Shown here: in pieces, positions 8,917 to 17,147 of the stretch
Layout of the letters: the number at the start of each line of letters is the position of its first letter
Numbering within the stretch: position 1 is the stretch's first letter
Made by a program: the position numbers and the translations under genes
Notes under the pieces: model-generated
The model's database searches: none
What the model was told of the DNA's origin: nothing
Seen by the model: only the letters and a program-made list of their open reading frames with translations
Source of the DNA: Pedobacter sp. Leaf250
GTDB taxonomy: Bacteria; Bacteroidota; Bacteroidia; Sphingobacteriales; Sphingobacteriaceae
Direction of reading: 5' to 3'
Assembly: GCF_920984735.1 (NCBI RefSeq)
Contig: NZ_CAKLBU010000001.1
Location: forward strand, 1 to 64,000
DNA: 64,000 nt

Positions 8917-11106
8917 TTAGCCCCTCTCCACGAATTCTTCCTTAACCAAACTCCAGAGTAATTTTCTTACCTCTCTAAAATCATTAAGATAATACTTCGC
9001 TTCAGATAAGTTATTTCCAACTTTTACGGTTATCGCATCATTAGGAAGTGCCTTAAAAATATCTTCATCGGTATGGTCGTCGCCAAGCGCCATGATAAAA
9101 TCAGGATGTTTACCGTAAAGCCAGTTCAACGCTGCTTTTCCCTTATTCACTTCAATATTTTTAAATTCAATAACTTTATTTCCCGGCATTAGTTGTAAAC
9201 CTTTATCAGCAGCTAAAATCTTCATGTGACTTACAATTTCATTTGCCCTTAAATCACCCAATCCTTCTTCCGCTTTGCGGTAATGCCACACCATCGAGTA
9301 ACTTTTTTCTTCGATAAAAGAACCTGGAGTTCGATCAGTATAGGTTTCTAAAAGTGCTCTTATTTCACTTTTCCACTGGTCGGTTAATAATGGTAAACAA
9401 TTCCATTTTTCGCCTTGGGTTTTCTGCCATGCACCATGTTCGGCAATTAAATCAACCTTTAAATGGCCGAACCAACTTTCTAAAGTTTCATTTCTCCGTC
9501 CACTAATAATCACAACTTTATTCGAAGAATCGAGTGTAAGGTTTTCAATCAGATCATATAATTCATCATCAGGTGAGGCATCATCGATATTGCCGGTAAA
9601 ATCTACTAGCGTTCCATCATAATCTAAAAACAATACTCTATCGTTAGTATTTGCATATTGTGCGGCGATAATTTCGTTAACAGAATTTACCGCATGTTTT
9701 GTCTGTAATGATTTTTGAGAATCTTTCACTTCGTTTAATCTTAAAATAAAATTGTTTACCCAATGCTTAACATTGAATTTTTTTACAGTTGCACGCATGG
9801 CCGTCATGCGTTGTTCTTGTTCATCTAAAGGCATTTTTAAGGCTGCAACAATTGCCTCTATAATATCACCAAGGTTGTTCGGATTAACCAATAATGCATC
9901 AGTTAATTCCTTTGAAGCACCCGCCATTTCACTCAAAATGAGTACACCATCATTATTATTCCGGCTAGCCACGTACTCTTTACTTACCAGATTCATTCCA
10001 TCACGCATAGGTGTAACAAGGCAAATATCAGCTGATGCGTAAAGTGCCGATAAAACTTCAATAGGGAAAGACCGGTAAAAATAATTTACAGGAATCCAGT
10101 TCATCGAACGGTAACGGGCATTTAGATTTCCAACAAATTGGTCAATCTGATCGCGGAGTTCGCTGTATTGTGGAACGGTATCTCTCGATGGAACCACAAT
10201 CATAAATAGCTCGATTTTGCCAATGTATTCGGGATGAATTTGCAGCAATAATTCCAGGGCTTTTAAACGCTCTAAAATGCCTTTGCTATAATCCAATCTA
10301 TCGATAGATAGAATGATTTTCATGTCTTCTTTCCCATCTCTGAAATAGGCAATCTCCTTTTTTACTTTATCTGTCGAGGTTAATGAAGAAAATTTATCAT
10401 AATCAATTCCCATTGGAAAAGCTTCGATTACGATTTGCCTTTCGTTACTATTTAAAACATTTGATGATGAATTGACAGGGAGTAAACGCGTTGCCGTGCT
10501 GATGAAATGGCGAACATCATCATAGGTATGGAAACCTATTAAATCTGCGCCGATTAAGCCATTCAGCAATTCTTCCCGCCAGGGAATTAGTCTAAATATT
10601 TCGTAAGAAGGGAATGGGATATGCTGGAAAAACCCAATGGTTGATTGAGGTAGTTTTTCTCTTAAAATGCCTGGCAACAAAAGTAATTGGTAATCTTGAA
10701 TCCATATTTTATCACTTCTGTTAAGCACCTTCATGGCGCTTTTGGCGAACTTTTCATTAACTGATTTATAGCAATCCCAATAATTTTGTTCGTAATGTGC
10801 ATAGGTAACGAGATAGTGAAAAACGGGCCATAAAACCTCGTTTGAAAAGCCCTCGTAGTATAAATTAATTTCTTCTTGAGTAAGGAAAACTGGGTAGAGA
10901 TTAAGTGCCCCAAGTTTTTGAATAACTTCTTCTTGTCGTTCTTCAGGAACTTCGATTCCTGGCCAGCCAATCCAAATGGAATTGCCGTTTTTGTACACGT
11001 CGCCTAATCCTGTAGCAAGGCCGCCCTCGCTGGGGATAAACGTGTACTCGTTATTTTCTTCGATGATTTTAACGGGTAGTCTGTTCGATATTATAACTGT
11101 CTTCAT
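8917..11106 (-). CDS. otsAB: Bifunctional trehalose-6-phosphate synthase/phosphatase
   Basis: A 729-residue fusion. Residues 1 to about 470 are a GT20 trehalose-6-phosphate synthase: SNRLPVKI at the start, the EGGLATGLGDV loop, IGFFQHIPFPSYEIFRLIPWREELL, and DGMNLVSKEYVASR near the end of the domain. Residues about 485-729 are a HAD-type trehalose-6-phosphatase with the nucleophile pair in DYDGTLVD (Asp495 and Asp497), VIISGRR, and ALGDDHTDEDIF. Together they convert UDP-glucose and glucose-6-phosphate to trehalose, an osmoprotectant. The fusion order is the one found in yeasts and many Bacteroidota. It is convergent with the GH15 gene. The 179 bases upstream separate it from the histidine kinase stop, so it likely has its own promoter. 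Confidence 0.95.
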   Translation of the reverse strand: MKTVIISNRLPVKIIEENNEYTFIPSEGGLATGLGDVYKNGNSIWIGWPGIEVPEERQEEVIQKLGALNLYPVFLTQEEINLYYEGFSNEVLWPVFHYLVTYAHYEQNYWDCYKSVNEKFAKSAMKVLNRSDKIWIQDYQLLLLPGILREKLPQSTIGFFQHIPFPSYEIFRLIPWREELLNGLIGADLIGFHTYDDVRHFISTATRLLPVNSSSNVLNSNERQIVIEAFPMGIDYDKFSSLTSTDKVKKEIAYFRDGKEDMKIILSIDRLDYSKGILERLKALELLLQIHPEYIGKIELFMIVVPSRDTVPQYSELRDQIDQFVGNLNARYRSMNWIPVNYFYRSFPIEVLSALYASADICLVTPMRDGMNLVSKEYVASRNNNDGVLILSEMAGASKELTDALLVNPNNLGDIIEAIVAALKMPLDEQEQRMTAMRATVKKFNVKHWVNNFILRLNEVKDSQKSLQTKHAVNSVNEIIAAQYANTNDRVLFLDYDGTLVDFTGNIDDASPDDELYDLIENLTLDSSNKVVIISGRRNETLESWFGHLKVDLIAEHGAWQKTQGEKWNCLPLLTDQWKSEIRALLETYTDRTPGSFIEEKSYSMVWHYRKAEEGLGDLRANEIVSHMKILAADKGLQLMPGNKVIEFKNIEVNKGKAALNWLYGKHPDFIMALGDDHTDEDIFKALPNDAITVKVGNNLSEAKYYLNDFREVRKLLWSLVKEEFVERG

Positions 11107-11285
11107 GCTTATATTTTATGTATCCACATAAATAAAAGCCATTTAAACATCTTTTGTTTGGATTTTGTTTGAAAAGAAACATTGAAATGATTAAACGAAA
11201 ATATTAATCAAATGTAAAAAGGATGAATACAGAAAAGGAAAAATTGATTTTAATGTCTATTTATCTCTAAAAATCTGGTGTTAAA

Positions 11286-12644
11286 TTAGACATAATTAAA
11301 CAACAGGGAGAAGGTTGTCTGCTCATTTGGCGTTGAAATAACTTCAATGCTTCCGCGGTGCATTTTCATAATGTTGCGACTAATGGTTAAACCGATGCCC
11401 GAACCGTTTTTTCGTGTGGTGTAAAAAGGAACAAATATCTTTTCTAAATCAGCAGTTTCTATTCCCTTTCCGTTATCGGTTACATCAATGTAGAGTTTGG
11501 TATTTTCGAGGCGATAGCTTACTGAAATATGTGGGTTTTCGTTTTCTTCGACTGAATAAATGCTATTGGTGATGAGATTAATGAGCACTTGTTCAATCAA
11601 TTTTAAATCCAGCTGAACAGTAATTTTGGAAGAAGTTTGCTCCACATCCAATACCACGTTTTTAACCTTTGCAAAAGGCTGCATCAACACTTTGATATGT
11701 TTAAGAATTTCGCCGATGGTGTGAGATTCCAGATTTGGCGTTGGTAATTCTGCAATTAATCGGTAATCCTTCACAAAATCCAACAAGCCTGAAGAGCGGC
11801 GTTTAATGGTTTGGAGGGCTGTTTTCAAATCTTCCATTTCATCTAAATCGAGATTTTCTTTATTGGTTACCATACTGTTAATGGTGTCGGATAGGGAACT
11901 GATCGGCGTGATTGAATTTAATATTTCGTGAGAGATTACACCTATTAACCTGTTCCATGCTTCGGTTTCCTTTTGCTCAATTTCATCTTTTATATTTTGG
12001 AAGCTGATGATGGTATAATTCTTTCCGTAAAGATTCAAAGGAATTACTTCAGTGGATAGCTGAATCAATTTATCCTGGATTTTTAATTCCAAAAAGCGCT
12101 TTCCACCCGAGGAAATCTGGTCGACTTCGCTGGCGAAATTTGGTAGGTGTTGTTGTAAACGGTGCCAGTATTTATATGCAGGAACACCCAATAAATTTGA
12201 TGCCGCCTGGTTAAAAAATGCGATTTCCTCACTATCCTGGGTGGTTTTGGTGTTGTTAACTACAATAACCCCAACAGGAACTTGTTCTAAAATGGTTTTA
12301 ATTAGCTGAAACATGGCTTCTTGTTCCATCCTGATTTGTTTGTGCACCTGAAGAATCTCTCCAAAAGATTCATATAGTTCAGGAAAACTTCCTTTTGTAG
12401 CTTTGTTTTTAAAATTGAGGGTATGGTCGCGGGTTTTTACTGCTAAAATAAAACGCTTAATATCCGAGCGGATTTCGTTAATGTAATAATAAAGAGAAAT
12501 AATTGAACCCAATAAAATCAAGCTTACGCCAATAATCGTAAACCATAATTGGGTATTCTTAACCAAATAAAATAATAGATAGCCCAATAAGTTAATAAGG
12601 ACCAACCTCGATATTAAACGAAAAGTAAAGCGTTTATAAAACAT
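11286..12644 (-). CDS. Membrane sensor histidine kinase (NtrB-like partner of the sigma-54 activator)
   Basis: A 452-residue kinase. Two N-terminal membrane segments (about 11-28 and 34-54) are separated by only a few residues, so there is almost no periplasmic sensor and the signal is probably intramembrane or cytoplasmic. A PAS-like region (about 105-215) follows. Then comes the H-box RLIGVISHEILNSITP with phospho-accepting His239, and an ATPase domain with N-box (QVLINLITNSIYS), DNGKGIE and GSGIGLTIS. It follows its response regulator gene after a 90-base spacer of iterated words, on the same strand. It most likely phosphorylates the regulator at 12735-14105, and together they probably control the exporter operon across the divergent gap. 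Confidence 0.9.
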   Translation of the reverse strand: MFYKRFTFRLISRLVLINLLGYLLFYLVKNTQLWFTIIGVSLILLGSIISLYYYINEIRSDIKRFILAVKTRDHTLNFKNKATKGSFPELYESFGEILQVHKQIRMEQEAMFQLIKTILEQVPVGVIVVNNTKTTQDSEEIAFFNQAASNLLGVPAYKYWHRLQQHLPNFASEVDQISSGGKRFLELKIQDKLIQLSTEVIPLNLYGKNYTIISFQNIKDEIEQKETEAWNRLIGVISHEILNSITPISSLSDTINSMVTNKENLDLDEMEDLKTALQTIKRRSSGLLDFVKDYRLIAELPTPNLESHTIGEILKHIKVLMQPFAKVKNVVLDVEQTSSKITVQLDLKLIEQVLINLITNSIYSVEENENPHISVSYRLENTKLYIDVTDNGKGIETADLEKIFVPFYTTRKNGSGIGLTISRNIMKMHRGSIEVISTPNEQTTFSLLFNYV

Positions 12645-12734
12645 ATTTTAAGGTTAAAGGTTGAGGGTTTTGAGGTTGAGGGTTTTATGCGAAATAAACC
12701 TTTCGCCCTCTACCTTTTTACCCTTTGCCTTAAA
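12645..12734 (-). repeat. Stop/start word array between regulator and kinase genes
   Basis: On the coding (minus) strand, the regulator's stop is followed by G-containing words (GGCAAAGGGTAAAAAGGTAG, GGGCGAAAGG). The last 40 bases before the kinase ATG are G-free words (AAAACCCTCAACCTC twice, then TTTAACCTTAAAAT). The two halves are partly complementary. Confidence 0.7.
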
Positions 12735-14105
12735 TTAAATTCCGAATTTCTCGATTCTCCTGTATAGTGCTGCTCTTGTTAAACCCAATTCTGCCGCTGC
12801 TTTTGATATATTTCCTTTGTGTTTATCAATGGCTTTTTGTACCATCATTTTTTCCATATCACCAAGCGCCATTTCGTCGGGCATGGCAATATTTTGTGCA
12901 AACCGCTGCGGACTTAATTGTAAATCTTCTTCAGAAATTTCATTTCCATCACTCATAATTACAGCTCTTTCAAGAACATGTTGCAACTCACGAACGTTGC
13001 CTGGCCACTTGTAATTTAGCAGAACTTCTTCAGCTTTATAACCTAAAATTCGGGTTTCTTTATGATATTTCGAACTGAAAACCTGCATAAAATGATTGGC
13101 CAAAAGGAGAATATCTTTTCCACGTTTTCTTAATGGTGGTAATAGCAATTCAACGGTATTAATTCGGAAAAGTAAATCCTGCCTGAAAGTATTCTTGGTC
13201 ACCATTTCGTTTAAAGGCATGTTGGTTGCCGTAATCAATCGAATATTAACTTTGCGCTCTTTGCTTTCGCCCAATCGGGTAACGGTTCTGTTTTGTAAAA
13301 CGCTTAATAATTTCGCTTGCAGTGGCAGGGTTAGGTTTCCAATCTCATCTAAAAATATTGTTCCTCCATCTGCCAATTCAAAACGACCCGGTTTATCTTC
13401 TTTGGCATCGGTAAATGCTCCTTTTGCATAACCAAAAAGTTCACTTTCGAAAAGATTTTCATTTAGCGAACCCAAATCTACATGCATAAAAACCTGATTT
13501 TTGCGCTGCGAATTTCCATGAATTTCATAAGCAAAAACCTGCTTTCCTGTACCGTTTTCGCCCAATATTAATACATTAGCATCAGTTGGTGCAACTTTAA
13601 GTAAGGTATTTTGAAGTTGTTTTATCCCATCAGCCTCACCAACAATATGCTCGAAACCACGGGTCATGTCTTTATGGAGCGAAGTGTGGATTTTCTCTAG
13701 TTTTTTAACTTTTCTGGTCGATTCTCGAAGTTTAGAAGCCGCAGATATAGTAGCAAAAAGTTTTTCATTTTCCCAAGGTTTAAGAATAAAATCTGTAGCA
13801 CCTTTCTTAATCGCTTTAACAGCAAGCTCAACATTTCCAAAGGCTGTCATTAAAATAACAACATAATCTTTATCAATCGATAAAATATGTTCCAACCAAT
13901 ACAAACCCTCGCGACCATCGCTTGCACCTTTCTGGTAATTCATGTCGAGCAGAATGATATCAACTTCGTTTTTGCTCAATAGAACATTAATTTCTTTGGG
14001 AGATTTGCAGGTAATTACTTGCTTAACCTGTTGTTTTAAAAACAGGCGGGCACTTAAAAGGATGTCGTCATCATCATCGATAATGAGTACTGTGGCGTCT
14101 AACAT
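12735..14105 (-). CDS. NtrC-family sigma-54-dependent response regulator
   Basis: A 456-residue transcription activator. The receiver domain (about 5-120) has the acidic pocket IIDDDDD and phospho-accepting Asp54 in ILLDMNY. An AAA+ domain (about 153-380) has Walker A GENGTGK (182-188), the sigma-54 contact loop as GAFTDA (229-234, where the classic form is GAFTGA), and Walker B GTIFLDEIG. A Fis-type helix-turn-helix forms the C-terminus (about 420-455, ISKAAAELGLTRAALYRRIEK). Phosphorylation should trigger ring assembly and open-complex formation at sigma-54 promoters. The best candidate target is the promoter at 14477-14492 in front of the divergent exporter operon, with the palindrome at 14397-14414 as its likely binding site. 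Confidence 0.92.
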   Translation of the reverse strand: MLDATVLIIDDDDDILLSARLFLKQQVKQVITCKSPKEINVLLSKNEVDIILLDMNYQKGASDGREGLYWLEHILSIDKDYVVILMTAFGNVELAVKAIKKGATDFILKPWENEKLFATISAASKLRESTRKVKKLEKIHTSLHKDMTRGFEHIVGEADGIKQLQNTLLKVAPTDANVLILGENGTGKQVFAYEIHGNSQRKNQVFMHVDLGSLNENLFESELFGYAKGAFTDAKEDKPGRFELADGGTIFLDEIGNLTLPLQAKLLSVLQNRTVTRLGESKERKVNIRLITATNMPLNEMVTKNTFRQDLLFRINTVELLLPPLRKRGKDILLLANHFMQVFSSKYHKETRILGYKAEEVLLNYKWPGNVRELQHVLERAVIMSDGNEISEEDLQLSPQRFAQNIAMPDEMALGDMEKMMVQKAIDKHKGNISKAAAELGLTRAALYRRIEKFGI

Positions 14106-14119
14106 GAATTTAAATTTTA

Positions 14120-14215
14120 AAAAACCTCACCCTGTTAAAGGTAGAGGTATTTGTTATTTTGTGCTATCACTCTCCTTGAAGAGAGGGATTTAAAGATAAA
14201 GTACTTTGAACCTAT
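14120..14215. repeat. Tandem spacer repeat, copy 1 (CCTCACCCTG family)
   Basis: About 95 bases: AAAAACCTCACCCTG, AAAGGTAGAGGTATTTGTTA, TTTTGTGCTATCACTCTCC, then AAGAGAGGGA and CTTTGAACCTAT. Repeated almost exactly at 14234-14327. Confidence 0.8.
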
Positions 14216-14233
14216 TTGCATTTATCATTTCTT

Positions 14234-14327
14234 AAAAACCTCACCCTGTAAAGGTAGAAGTATTTGTTATTTTGTGCTATTCTTCACCTTTAAGAGAGGG
14301 AAGTTGCGGTAATTGCTTTGAACCTAT
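14234..14327. repeat. Tandem spacer repeat, copy 2 (CCTCACCCTG family)
   Basis: Same order of words as 14120-14215, with scattered substitutions. The motif AAAGGGGTGAGGTTC at 14341-14355 is an inverted fragment of its first words. Confidence 0.8.
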
Positions 14328-14396
14328 GTGTAAAGGGGATAAAGGGGTGAGGTTCTTTCTCCAAAAATACCTAAACTGTCCACTCTCGCACATAAA

Positions 14397-14414
14397 CTGT
14401 TCGAAAATGAACAG
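14397..14414. promoter_or_regulatory. Candidate enhancer (UAS) for the NtrC-type regulator
   Basis: A perfect inverted repeat CTGTTC-N6-GAACAG about 63 bases upstream of the sigma-54 promoter. A half-site TAAACTGTCC lies about 24 bases further upstream at 14372-14381. This distance suits a bound enhancer acting by looping. The assignment is inferred from palindrome and context. Confidence 0.6.
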
Positions 14415-14476
14415 CTTAAAATAATAAAATATTATAATTAACTGGTAATTAGTATTTTAAATGTGTTTTGTTGGTT

Positions 14477-14492
14477 TGGCACAAGCTTGGTT
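14477..14492 (+). promoter_or_regulatory. Candidate sigma-54 promoter of the exporter operon
   Basis: TGGCAC-AAGC-TTGGTT matches the sigma-54 consensus TGGCAC-N4-TTGCA/T with the -24 element intact and one change (C to G) in the -12 element. Transcription would start near 14502, leaving a leader of about 20 bases before the ATG at 14522. Confidence 0.65.
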
Positions 14493-14521
14493 AATAAGGA
14501 ATCAAACAGTACAACCGAACA

Positions 14522-15766
14522 ATGGACAAAAAGATAGAGAAGAAAAAATTTAGCACAAAAACCTTAATTATAATAGGTGGCGCAATTGCTTTCGTGGCGA
14601 TTGTAATTTATGGCTACACTTTATCATTGAAAAAAACATATAGTGCCGATGCCGAAAAATTGACCATTAGCAAAGTAGAGTACGGCGATTTTGAAGATGT
14701 TGTGTTATTAAATGCAAGCGTGGTGCCTTTAACTTCTGTAATTGTAAGTTCATCGGAAGGTGGTACGGTGGCCGAAATCTTTACGGAGAATGGTGCTTCA
14801 GTTGTAAAAGGAACACCATTGTTAAGAATTTCCAACTCGAATGCAATGTTGAGTTACACCTCAAGCCAAACGGCAGCGACAGAGCAAATTAATCAATTGC
14901 GCAAATCCAGACTGGACCTGGAACAAAATCAAAGGGTTTTAAATCAAGATGTTTTAGATGTTGAAAATAGTTTAAGAACTGCTGCCCGTCAATACCGTTT
15001 AGATAGTTCGCTTTTTGCCAAAAAAGTAATTACGCTTCAGGAATTTAATAAATCAAGTCAGGATTACGAATATTATCAAGGTAAGCTAAAGATTGTTCGC
15101 CAGGCGGTAAAGCAAGAAAATCAAAGTAGAAAAATGCAGCTTTCACAAATCGACCAATCAATGGGGCAGATGAATGAAAGTTTGGAAATGATTCGTAAAA
15201 ATATCGAAAATATGACCATTAAAGCTCCTGTTTCGGGCAAACTATCATCTTACGATCCTGTAATTGGTAAATCTTACAACTCCAACGAAATGATAGGAAA
15301 GATTGATGTATTACAGGGTTATAAATTGCAGGCTGGGGTAGATGAATATTATATCAATCGTGTTAAAGAGGGACAAACTTCTACTTGTGAGTTTAATGGT
15401 AAAACTTATAATCTAACCGTTAGCAAAGTAATTCCAGAGGTTACGGCCGGGCAGTTTCAGGTAGAATTGGTTTTCAAAGGTGCAGCTCCTGATGGTTTAC
15501 GACGCGGTTTATCACTTCAAACAAAATTAACCTTATCTGATAACAGCAAATCTTTATTGCTTGCTCAAGGTCAATTTTTCCAAAGTACAGGTGGTTCGTG
15601 GGTATTTGTGGTAAACAATGGTAAAGCGATTAAGAAAAACGTCAAAATCGGAAGAAAAAATTACCTGTATTACGAAATATTAGATGGTTTACAAAAAGGT
15701 GATGAGGTAATTACATCATCATACGATCAGTTTAATCAATATGACCAAGTAGAAATCAATAAATAG
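14522..15766 (+). CDS. HlyD/MacA-type periplasmic adaptor subunit
   Basis: A 414-residue membrane fusion protein. It has an N-terminal membrane anchor (about 14-32) and a first lipoyl half (about 70-105, SSEGGTVAEIFTENGASVVKG). A long coiled-coil hairpin (about 112-225, rich in Q, L and E, for example LRKSRLDLEQNQRVLNQDV) follows, then the second lipoyl half (MTIKAPVSGKLSSY), a beta-barrel and a membrane-proximal C-terminal domain. Such adaptors bridge an ABC transporter in the inner membrane to an outer-membrane channel. It is the first gene after the sigma-54 promoter, 4 bases before the next gene. No TolC-like gene is in the operon, so the exit duct, if any, is encoded elsewhere. Confidence 0.92.
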   Translation: MDKKIEKKKFSTKTLIIIGGAIAFVAIVIYGYTLSLKKTYSADAEKLTISKVEYGDFEDVVLLNASVVPLTSVIVSSSEGGTVAEIFTENGASVVKGTPLLRISNSNAMLSYTSSQTAATEQINQLRKSRLDLEQNQRVLNQDVLDVENSLRTAARQYRLDSSLFAKKVITLQEFNKSSQDYEYYQGKLKIVRQAVKQENQSRKMQLSQIDQSMGQMNESLEMIRKNIENMTIKAPVSGKLSSYDPVIGKSYNSNEMIGKIDVLQGYKLQAGVDEYYINRVKEGQTSTCEFNGKTYNLTVSKVIPEVTAGQFQVELVFKGAAPDGLRRGLSLQTKLTLSDNSKSLLLAQGQFFQSTGGSWVFVVNNGKAIKKNVKIGRKNYLYYEILDGLQKGDEVITSSYDQFNQYDQVEINK

Positions 15767-15770
15767 AAAA

Positions 15771-16163
15771 ATGAATAAAATTTTATTAACAACAACTTTA
15801 GTTTGTTTCTCGATTTTCGGTTATTCACAGAGCATTTTTAAGAAAGAGGCTAACTGGATGGATAGTAAAAATGGCGTGAATTATGAAATGAATATTTACA
15901 GTAAATCTGCAAAGAATACCAATGCAGCGTATGCAAAAGCGAAATTCACAGCCGTTGGAGATTTATCTCTGATTGAAAAAATTCAACTGGTTAAGGATGG
16001 AAAACTTAAGTTTAATATCACATTAAAAACCGAAACAACTGAAATACAATTACAGCCCGGCGTTTATAAATTCAAAATTTATCACAAAAAACTTGGGGAA
16101 AAGGATTTTGAAGTTGAACTAAAAAATGCGCAAATAAATAACATCAAACTAACTATCAAATAA
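15771..16163 (+). CDS. Small secreted protein of unknown function in the exporter operon
   Basis: A 130-residue protein with a clear signal peptide (MNKILLTTTLVCFSIFGYSQ, cleavage probably after YSQ or GYS). The mature part is short, lysine-rich and looks beta-stranded, with no cysteine and no domain I recognise. It lies 4 bases after the adaptor gene and 8 bases before the ATPase gene, so it is co-transcribed. This suggests a periplasmic accessory or sensor for the exporter, but that is context only. Confidence 0.8.
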   Translation: MNKILLTTTLVCFSIFGYSQSIFKKEANWMDSKNGVNYEMNIYSKSAKNTNAAYAKAKFTAVGDLSLIEKIQLVKDGKLKFNITLKTETTEIQLQPGVYKFKIYHKKLGEKDFEVELKNAQINNIKLTIK

Positions 16164-16171
16164 ATCGCTTC

Positions 16172-16870
16172 ATGATAAAAATAGAAAACTTAGAAAAGGT
16201 TTACAAAACTGAAGAAGTAGAAACTACGGCATTAAACGGAATTAATCTTCATGTTAAAGCTGGCGAATTTGTTTCCATCATGGGACCATCGGGCTGCGGA
16301 AAATCAACTTTGTTAAATGTAATGGGTTTATTGGATAAGCCTGAAAGCGGAAGTTATAAATTCATCGATACAGAACTTTTAACCTTGAACGATAGAGAGC
16401 GTTCTAATTTCCGTAAAAGAAATATGGGATTCGTTTTCCAGAATTTTAACTTAATTGATGAGTTAACGGTTTTCGAAAACATCGAATTACCATTGATTTA
16501 CAATAAAATTCCAACAACTGAACGCAAAAAATTGGTTAACGAAATCATCGAAAGGATGAATATCGTAAACCGAAGCGGACATTTTCCTCAACAACTGTCA
16601 GGTGGTCAGCAGCAGCGTGTTGCGGTTGCAAGAGCACTGGTTACCAAACCGAAATTGGTTTTAGCCGATGAGCCGACAGGTAACCTGGATAGCTCACACG
16701 GTAACGAGGTTATGGAATTACTTTGCGAATTGAATGAAACGGGAACCACCATCGTAATGGTAACGCACTCCAGCCACGATGCAAGTTTTTCAAACAGAAT
16801 TATCAACTTGAAAGATGGTCATGTGATTTCTGAAAAGATAAATAAAAGCAGAAACGAAGAATTGATTTAA
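16172..16870 (+). CDS. ABC transporter ATP-binding subunit (MacB/LolD type)
   Basis: A 232-residue ATPase with all catalytic motifs: Walker A GPSGCGKST (38-46), Q-loop Gln90, signature LSGGQQQRV (142-150), Walker B LVLADEP (162-168), D-loop NLDS (171-174) and switch His199. It belongs to the mechanotransmission (type VII) ABC class, in which the ATPase drives FtsX-fold permeases. It sits directly upstream of six such permease genes and is the best candidate to power all of them. A gap of 277 bases with iterated words separates it from the first permease, but no terminator is evident there. Confidence 0.93.
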   Translation: MIKIENLEKVYKTEEVETTALNGINLHVKAGEFVSIMGPSGCGKSTLLNVMGLLDKPESGSYKFIDTELLTLNDRERSNFRKRNMGFVFQNFNLIDELTVFENIELPLIYNKIPTTERKKLVNEIIERMNIVNRSGHFPQQLSGGQQQRVAVARALVTKPKLVLADEPTGNLDSSHGNEVMELLCELNETGTTIVMVTHSSHDASFSNRIINLKDGHVISEKINKSRNEELI

Positions 16871-17039
16871 TTGAGTTAAAGGTTGCGAGTTATCTGTTAC
16901 AAGGCTTGGCCTTTTAAAACAATATAAATGTTTCAACCATAAAAATAGTTTTAGTTTAATGATAGCCAATCGAATCTTCCTGGATGGGAAGATTCGGATA
17001 GGGCGCTTAAAGAAGCAGATAGACTAAAGCTGAAAGATT

Positions 17040-17147
17040 AAAGCGATTTGAAAAATCTTGATACTAACTACTTGATACTAAATGACGATAAGATTTTAAA
17101 GCGATTTGCTAAGTCTTGATACCTGATACTAAATACTTGATACTACC
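17040..17147 (+). repeat. Word array before permease 1 (TTGATACTA type)
   Basis: Two copies of an approximately 45-base unit, each starting AAAGCGATTTG and running into CTTGATACTAAATACTTG-like words. The last word ends 3 bases before the ATG at 17148. Upstream, 16871-17039 begins with a short G-word stretch (GAGTTAAAGGTTGCGAGTT) after the ATPase stop and otherwise holds nothing I can name. Confidence 0.7.

Noticed and set aside
14522..16870. A TolC-type outer-membrane channel in the exporter operon
   Set aside because: The 130-residue protein is too small and has no TolC-like repeats. No other gene in the operon fits.
17040..17147. Regular short repeats that might be a CRISPR array
   Set aside because: Units are degenerate, have no unique spacers of constant length, and no cas gene is in the window. 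They belong to the word arrays.
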